This document shows, piece by piece, positions 57,061 through 64,000 of a stretch of DNA of 64,000 bases (positions within the stretch are counted from its first letter, which is position 1; each line of letters starts with the position of its first letter). Under the pieces are notes generated by a model. That model searched no databases. It saw nothing but the letters and a program-made list of their open reading frames with translations, and was not told where the DNA came from. Made by a program: the position numbers and the translations under genes. Source of the stretch: Gigaspora margarita (taxonomy: Eukaryota; Glomeromycota; Glomeromycetes; Diversisporales; Gigasporaceae); contig WTPW01000014.1 of the NCBI GenBank assembly GCA_009809945.1, positions 483,271 through 547,270 of the forward strand, read 5' to 3'.

Positions 57061-57480
57061 TAAAAATTCAAATTTACTGCATAGCCTATATGGCATATAC
57101 TCCCTCTTAATGTTCTTAAATTTTTTAATATTCAACTAAGATTAGGCCCACTTCAATAACCCTTTCATTAATCATGCTGATCAACTAGTCAAATAACATA
57201 CCTCTGCACTTTTCTTAACTTTAACTATACCAACTCCTAAATCCCTTTTCATACTCTATATTGGGAAAATACCCAAGTTTTACAATTTGCATAAAGATTT
57301 TTAAAAATATCTGCAAAGCTCATATTATAACTTATGGTCCTTTTAGCAACGTACTAATGAGTCCACTTTACCCATTACTTTGATTGGAACTCCACTTGGT
57401 TATACTTTAATAATAATCAAAAAGTTTTGTATATTACTAACTTCAAACTTTGTAATCTTAAATATTTTACAAATATTATA

Positions 57481-58689
57481 AATAATGATATTTTTTTTGT
57501 AATAAATATTTTTAACAAGTTATATTTTTTAAGATAAAATTATTAAAACTAAAATAATTATAAAATTAGAAACTTTTTATATATAAGCAACTTTGTGATA
57601 GAAAAATTGGCTTATTTCTTAAAGATTTACACAACTTGACTTAAAAGAGAAGTTGCTTTAAAAAATTTATAATCTAAATTTATTTTTATAAATGTTATTT
57701 TATATAATTATAATTAATTATTTTTTTAATATAAATTTTATTATTATATAAAAATTTTTTTAATATTATATATAATAAAATATTTTATTAATAAATTTAA
57801 CAATAAAAGTAAGCTAACTTTAAAAGCTTATATCACAACAACTATCTCATTAATTCTAATTAATTTTATTTATTTATTTACTAAAAACTAATATTACAAT
57901 ATATCTGTTTTTAGATCTATATATTTAAAACTCATTAAAATAATTAAATATTCTCAAAACTTTCCGAACGCCCCACGTATACTGTCTGCAAAATGAACTT
58001 GTCTGTAAATTAATCGTTTGTAAAATAAGCATTTCGGTGGGGTCTTAGAAATGATTGTTGGTGAAATGATATGACCCGCTTTGAGTATTATGTTATATAA
58101 GGTGGGTGCGCGGTATTTCGGGGCGCACAGGGTGATATTTCGTGTAATATGGATAATTTTTTTAATGAGGTAGCTTCAATGAATATCATTTATCTTCCAG
58201 GCGAAAAATTGTTGAGAAAAGAAAATATTTCTCATGTTGAATTTGACTGCTGCTTTAGCGTTACGTTGTTCTGAAAGCAGATCTTCGGAATAGTCATTAT
58301 TCTGAACACAAAACGGCAATAATACATTGAAATTAGTCAATATCGTTCAAATGACGATTTATAGATATTACACTTGAAGCTAGCATCTGTGTTTGGAGTT
58401 GTACTGACTGAAATTAGCCCCTGGAATTAGATACGTATTCCTGCATTAATGGTTAGTAATTTTAGGCTGGCTCAACTTTGCAACCTCAAGCGGATGTTAA
58501 CTTCAAGCACGACAAAAATACGTACATGCGTAGGTACATACGCACGCACTTATAGTTTAATGATTTCTTCGATCAAACTCTATATAAAATCTGCAAAAAA
58601 GTTGACTCTACTATTGTTATGCAAAGTTATGACGATGGTTTTTATTCTGTATAGAAAGTTTATACAAAAAACTTAAACCATTAATAATC
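57481..58689. other. Intergenic region between LINE remnant and MFS gene
   Basis: 57.48-57.95 kb is extremely AT-rich. From about 57965 the composition becomes more balanced (for example GAACGCCCCACG and GGGGCGCACAGGG), suggesting low-copy host DNA or promoter sequence. No convincing open frame. Confidence 0.4.
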
Positions 58690-58985
58690 GTGGTGGCTGA
58701 AGCTTAAATTATTCAAAACATTAATAAATATGATGGCTGAAGTCAAAACATCAATAATTCCGTAATTGTGGGGGCTGAAGTTGAAATTAGCTAAAGCTGA
58801 AATTTTGGGGTCTTTATTTAGATCTAGACAAAGCCTCCTAAAACCCACTTATGCCCTTTATTATAACTCTAACCTTAAATTCTAATCTATTGCAAAAATG
58901 CTAAAAAAAAAAAAATACCCCAAAAATTTTAAAATTTCAAAATAAAATATTTGTAGCTTCAGCCAATTTCAGTTTGAGCCACCAC
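58690..58985. mobile_element. TIR element of about 296 bp just upstream of the MFS gene
   Basis: GTGGTGGCTGAAGCTTAAA pairs with the inverted right end (GTGGTGGCTCAAACTGAAA). The left part carries three GGCTGAAG sub-repeats. It ends 17 bases before the proposed MFS start codon, so it may supply promoter sequence. No clear target duplication. Confidence 0.55.
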
Positions 58986-59002
58986 AAAAGTTTAATTATC
59001 CA

Positions 59003-62000
59003 ATGTCTCAAGACGAGAATAAATTTTATGTATCCGCGTCTACAAATTAATGAATGAACAAAAATTTAAAGATTTACCTCAACTATCTTTCAAGGCTGCA
59101 AATGGAAATGTAGCCGCGTCTACAAATTTAATGAATGAACAGAAATTTAAAGATTTACCTCAACTATCTTTCAAGGCTGCAAATGGAAATGTAGCAGAAA
59201 AAGATCATAAACTTAAGATATCGTCTGATTATAATGTAATAGTGGAGGATTCTGAAACTAATAATGACTATAAACCACAACATATGAGTAAAATTCAATT
59301 TTTACTTGTTTTTGTTGGGTATGCATTACAATTGTTTTTGATAAACTTTAAATAAATTCAAAAAAACAAAACCATTAATGCTAATACGGTTTATTTGAAT
59401 ACCCAGTCTCTCGATGACTATATTTTTAACAGCGTTGGATGTAACTATAATTGGCACTGCTTTACCGACTATTGCATTAGAATTCAAAGCCTTAAATGAG
59501 CTCGCATGGATCGAAACGGCCTATTTACTTGTTCAGGTGTGTTTGATTCAATATCGACCTATACCTACTATGTTAGGGATACAATTCGACGAATAAATAT
59601 CGTGATAATATAGTTAACCTATTACAGCTGCTTTCATTATTTTTTGGATATTTGAAAATAGTTGATAACCGAATCAATAAGTTTTGGTTGTCGGCCGACG
59701 GCAGTAATTTATTGACTCCGACTCGGTAACTTATCGATTCGGCCGTCAAAAAATATTTCAGATGTCCAAAAATAATGAAAACAACTGTAATAAAAATGTT
59801 TTGTAATTCGGATCATTAACCGGTCAATTTTACCGGTAATAGCTTTATCGTCATGAAAATATTAACATCAATATACATATATACGTATCAATAAACCGTA
59901 GCACAGCCAATATATGGTGAACTTTCAAATATATTTGGTCGAGTGAGTGTAATTATGCAAGTATTTAAATCTCAATGTTGTCATATATTAATTAAAAATT
60001 CACATTTTTAATGTAGAAACCTGTCCTCCTCACGGCAATATTTTTATTTGAATTTGGTTCTCTTTTATGCGTCTATCCGTTAATATTGTAATGAATTTAA
60101 TGAATTTATTAATTTTTGAAAAATTTTTTTATGCTAATATATATATATATTATAGACCATGTTAATCATATCGCGTGCTGCTGCAGCTCTAGGGTAATTT
60201 TTAATTTCAAATCTAAAATTGTTAAAATTCAATCTTTTTTGAAAATTAATAACATTATTTGGTACTGTACCAAGTGGGGTGGTCTTATGGGGTAAGTTTT
60301 TTTTTTTTTTTTTTTATTTCATCAATTCTCTAGACTTGTAATGATTATTATTTCTGAAATAGTTCCTGTCAAAGAACGTGGAAAGTATCAGGAATAATTG
60401 TTGGTTGTTATGGTATTGCATCTGTTGTGGGCCCACTAGTGGGTGGTGTTTTTACTGACAATATNACGTGGAGGTTTGTATTTATAGTTATTCAATTGCT
60501 ATATATTCGATTGAATATATATTTAGCATACTTGTAGGTGGGCATTTCTTATAAATCTTCCTCTGGGTGCCATCGCCTTTATCTCTGTCAATTATCTGTT
60601 GCACCTTCCAAGTCCTACTGGCTCTTTTGGATCAAAGCTTTTACGCATTGATTGGCTGGGTGCTTTTGCCTTTGTTTCTGCTACTATTCTCTTATTACTA
60701 CCGCTTTATTGGGCTGGCACAAAATATAGTTAGTTTATATTTATAATACTCTATTATCTCATCATGTTGACTGCACATTGATTTTTATATTTTTTTAATT
60801 CTCAGAATGGAGTGATCCTATTATTATAGCTTTATTATGTTTAGGCAGTATTGGGTATATCATATTTTTTCTTATTGAAGCAAAGTTTGCTAAAGAACCG
60901 ATTGCTCCTTGTAAATTTTCACTTTTTTCGTCACATAGTCATCTTTTACTAGTTATATTATTATATCATTGTGAATATTTTATTAATTTATGGTTTATTA
61001 AATTTATGATTTATTAGTTTATTTATTCAAAAATCCTAAGGTAGCTGCATGCTTTAGTTTAAGTTTCTTTCACGGAATGGCATTTATTTCTATGTTGCTC
61101 TTTATGCCACTTTATTTTCAAGTTGTCAAATCTGAATCTGGTAAATAAGCAATCTTTTTTTTCTTCTGTATTTCTGATACTTTCGCCCTTCTCTATAATC
61201 ACGCAGTCCGTATCACACAAATTTTGTGATTGTATAAAGGTTTTTATTACGTAGTCTTACGAAGAGGTATTTTTCATAAGTTTATTACTAAAGTGTTGCA
61301 GACTTTGGCGTGATTATAAAAAGGTTTACTGTTATGTGATTATATGGTGGTGACTATATAGGAGGATGACAATACATAAACATCATATATTTATAAATAT
61401 TTTATTATTCTATAGCTACTATTTCAGGTTTGGAACTTATTCCTCTTATGATGGGTATAGTCTTTACGGATATTTTTTCAGGCCAATTAGTTTCAAGAAC
61501 TGTCTTTTTTTCTTATGGTATAATTTGCACTTTTGGAAGTATTTTAATGATTATAGGATCTGGATTGATTAGCACATTTTCAGAAAATACAAATGAAAGT
61601 CAAATCATTGGTTACTCGATAATTTTTGGTTTAGGTGTTGGTTTAATTATACAAAATACTGTCTTAGCAGGACAAGGGATTGCACAAGATAAGGATATTG
61701 CTGCAGTTACTTCATTGATAGTATTTTTTAGATCTAGTAAGTAATATATATATTTATATTAATCTATTAAATTAAATAAAAGTGTGATTATTTATATAAT
61801 ATTTTTTTAAAGTTGGACCACTTTTGGGTTTAGCTATTCTAGGCACAGTCTTTAATAATGTTTTTAATTCAAATTTACCTTTACAACATCAAGGGTCTTT
61901 GTATAGTACTAGTTTTGTAAAAGGCCAAATGCCTGAATCGCTAATTCATAATTTTGCATTAAGTTTAGATATATTATATGGAGTTACAATTATTTTTGCA

Positions 62001-62081
62001 GGATTACCTCTTATTTCATCATTACCTTTGATAACGTTAAACCACAGAGATAATCAAAATGTAAAAATTTACTATTTCTAA
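59003..62081 (+). CDS. MFS transporter, DHA2 (14-TM drug/H+ antiporter) type, about 12 exons, several one-base discrepancies
   Basis: Probably exports small molecules by proton antiport at the plasma or vacuolar membrane. Exons read by eye: 59003-59318, 59407-59536, 59907-59942, 60017-60070, 60156-60193, 60275-60291, 60334-60473, 60538-60728, 60806-60910, 61018-61140, 61416-61736, 61813-62081 (stop TAA). Diagnostic motifs are ALDVTIIGTALPTI (DHA2 motif), ELAWIETAYLL, YGELSNIFGR, VPVKERGKYQ, GIASVVGPLVGGVFTD, RWAFLINLPLG, GLELIPLMMG and FRSIGPLLG. The polar N terminus contains a 27-codon tandem duplication. Problems: a T run near 59047 is one base short, so the first ATG frame stops and 59050 would be the next start; the exon 5-6 phase is off by one; one G seems missing at 60391-60392; N at 60465. 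A few residues before PIYGEL seem missing, perhaps a tiny exon overlooked. Pseudogene or sequence errors cannot be told apart. Confidence 0.8.
59033..59194 (+). repeat. In-frame 81-bp tandem duplication in the MFS N terminus
   Basis: The segment from CCGCGTCTACAAATT to AATGGAAATGTAG occurs twice (first copy about 59034-59113, second about 59114-59194), encoding ASTNLMNEQKFKDLPQLSFK and onwards. The copies differ by one A/G substitution and one missing T in the first. Confidence 0.9.
59622..59790. mobile_element. Mariner-like MITE in an MFS intron
   Basis: TTACAGCTGCTTTCATTATT pairs with the right end; arms of about 70 bp with modest divergence, including CCGAATCNATAAGTT. TA on both sides (59620-59621, 59791-59792). 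Confidence 0.7.
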
Positions 62082-62559
62082 ATATATAAATAAATATATA
62101 TATCATTATATAGTTAATTTTTATATAATCATCTCTACATAAGCTTTTGTTTTATAAGCTCCTTTTTAGGTGTTGATCAATAATCATTAATTTTTAATTT
62201 TTTAATATATTAACATGATATTTAGCGGAATTTGGTGAAGTTGTCACTATTCTATAGAACATCCATCTTTTTTTTAAAAAATAATATTAAATATAAGTCC
62301 ATGCAAAATTAATTGGTTTTCATAACTCGGCTGGGTCAAAATTTGAAGCTTCTAAAAAATTTAATAAGTTTTAATAACCAAGTAGGTTTAAAAATTATAT
62401 ATATAAGAGTAGAACGAGGCGCCACCGGCGCCCCTGTTAAATAACATCATCAAATTTTAAGATTGATTTCCCAGTAATAAATGTTGTTTAATTTTTTAAT
62501 TATTAAATATCTTGTTACTAATTAAAAAAATATAATAACGAATGGAAATAACTTAACCG
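62082..62559. other. 3' flank of the MFS gene with a GC palindrome
   Basis: AT-rich, non-coding. GGCGCC-ACC-GGCGCC at 62418-62432 stands out. On the minus strand the context TTAACAGGGGCGCC resembles TTAAATAGGGCGCC at 7196-7210, so both may be ends of one dispersed element family. Confidence 0.45.
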
Positions 62560-63190
62560 TTATTTAAGTGATACATGGTATGTTGTTAAGGTTGAGCTGG
62601 TTTGCAATAAATTACTGTAATTTCTATCATGAATTACCATAAAATATTTTGTTACTGAACTTATTATCTCTTTTTTTCTACTGAGTTGGATTTGATCAGC
62701 TTGTGATTTTTTTGCGAGGTGCGTGAGTACTATATGTGTAATCACTTAATCTGTTATATTTGCGTAGCCCATCTAATATAAATATAATAAAAATGTTAAA
62801 AAAAAGTACTCAAGTTCTGAATTTAGAGGATTGCCCGTATTGTAATCGTGGGACTCATGGAGCTCGTAAAAAATCACACAGTAATCAAACCTATTAATCG
62901 AAAAGAGCGATAATGCAATGCACAATGAGTTTGTCTGTATTACCATGATTTTCATTATCAGTTATGGTAAAACATTCTTTTTAGAAATTATTTGCTATTC
63001 CAGTGACCGCAGTATATGATTAAGGTCGTGTAAGTTCATTAGAATTTTCATGGTTTCTACTATGAGTTATATAAAAAATTCTGTAACACTTACTCGTTAT
63101 TCTGATGACCATGATGTGGTTGCGGCTGAGTTAGCTTGCATTAGAATTGTCATAATTTTCATGTAGTTAAGCTTGAATTAGTTTGCATTG
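62560..63190 (+). repeat. Satellite family S, array 4 (about five to six units)
   Basis: GGTTGAGCTGGTTTGCAAT, AATTTCTATCATGAATTACC, ATAAAATATTTTGTTACTGA and TTATTATCTC, followed by more diverged units up to GAATTAGTTTGCATTGAAGT. Homologous to 23690-24480 and 42280-43510. Confidence 0.7.
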
Positions 63191-63889
63191 AAGTTATACC
63201 AGGAGCGGAGTATGAAATACGAAGTATATGGTTTACAGGCAAGTTAGATGGCTTCCGCAATCTTTGGCATCTGATTGGATGGTCGTTCCTTGTGATTTTG
63301 TGTGCCATGCGTGCTGACGTTTCGTGCTTTTATATTACTATTTCTCGCGGTAAGAATTGATATTTAAGGGATTCTGTAATGATTATCGTGCGTGCGAAAA
63401 ATTGGTGTTCGGTCAACTATAATATGCGGTACTATAAGAATTAATTTTTAACTATTTTTTGGATTTTATGATCAGGATAGTGATCAGATAGTGACAGTTT
63501 ATTTATATTTAATTTAATAGTAAAAAATGTCTTGTGGATTTTCGGATGTCTAGAGAAAATGGCTCTATTTTTCTCAATTATTTTAGCGTAAATGATTTTC
63601 AAAGCCTTTATGATGAAGTTACGTTATAAAACCTCATTATTTTTACTGTTATACTACAAAATAATTTATTGATGCTGCATTTGTTAATTGTTACCCTTTA
63701 ACATCTCATTGTCCTCTTTAAAACTATTATTATTGTTCTTGCATTACATAACCTTAAAATTAATACCTTATCGACGCCCTCCCTACATTATTTAGTAAAC
63801 TAACTTTTAAATTGATTGCATAATTAATCAGACCAAATTAAGTGATATCCTGACTCGGATCCAAGTGATTTGTAATTTGATATATTTAT
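63191..63889. other. Unrecognised intergenic sequence
   Basis: Locally less AT-rich (63190-63420). No open frame or known motif. Confidence 0.4.
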
Positions 63890-64000
63890 TTATTCCTTTC
63901 CTTATTTTTTTTATATTATAAATTTTTTTTTTTTTTATTATTATTATTATTTTTATTTTTATTTATTTATTTATTTTATTTTATTTAATTTTTTTTTTTT
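63890..64000. repeat. T-rich low-complexity tract
   Basis: Runs of T with TTA and TTTA repeats reach the window edge. Confidence 0.8.

Larger units (their letters stand above)
45832..57480 (+). mobile_element. Very degenerate APE-type LINE, split by other transposons
   Basis: Plus-strand remnants run in LINE order: an ORF1-like start (45832), endonuclease (about 52900-53690), reverse transcriptase (about 54640-55500), a CPGC zinc motif (about 56510) and RNase H (about 56800-57050). Stops occur every few codons and AT content is extreme. The body is interrupted by a piggyBac-like element (46627-50260), a hAT element (53011-53251) and a MITE (46470-46590). Exact ends are not determined. Older than the LINE at the left edge. 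Confidence 0.75.

Overview
The window looks like nuclear DNA of a fungus with an AT-rich genome packed with transposons. The two recognisable host genes have many short GT-AG introns of mostly 50 to 100 bases. Together with the dense DNA-transposon, LINE and Ty3/gypsy remains, this suggests an early-diverging fungus such as an arbuscular mycorrhizal Glomeromycotina species. That assignment is inference: no rRNA or other marker gene is present.

Layout. 1-4390 holds a fairly intact APE-type LINE on the minus strand, running off the left edge, with an ATGA overlap between ORF1 and ORF2. 4.5-9 kb holds small non-autonomous elements (mariner-like MITEs, a hAT-like element with target-site duplication, a tRNA-derived SINE), an irregular satellite and a perfect 30-bp tandem repeat. 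9.39-13.68 kb is a secreted GH30-type glycoside hydrolase gene with 11 exons. Its first intron is 2 kb and full of foldback elements, and its last exon carries two indels. 14-27.5 kb is a transposon graveyard: a candidate LTR, a Ty3/gypsy element broken by stops and insertions, three hAT-like elements with 8-bp duplications and several MITEs. 27.5-32.7 kb is largely unrecognised low-copy-looking sequence. 32.757-34.271 kb is an intact single-exon gene for a 504-residue multi-pass membrane protein with a novel-looking C-terminal repeat domain. 34.3-45 kb carries a Helitron-like end, two very large palindromic foldbacks (about 1.07 kb and 0.65 kb), hAT-like elements and a satellite. 45.8-57.5 kb is a second, very decayed AT-rich LINE on the plus strand. 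It is split by a 3.6-kb piggyBac-like element that itself hosts a Harbinger-like MITE and two nested hAT elements. 59.0-62.1 kb is a 14-TM-type (DHA2-like) MFS transporter gene with about 12 exons and several one-base discrepancies. The right end is satellite and T-rich low-complexity DNA.

Host functions amount to a secreted polysaccharide hydrolase, an orphan membrane protein and a drug/metabolite exporter. They show no common pathway. Most of the window is mobile DNA, and its insertion order can be read from nested target-site duplications. Exon boundaries and element ends were worked out by eye. Repeated one-base indels in homopolymers, plus four N positions (15225, 41116, 41167, 60465), mean some 'broken' genes may be sequencing artefacts.
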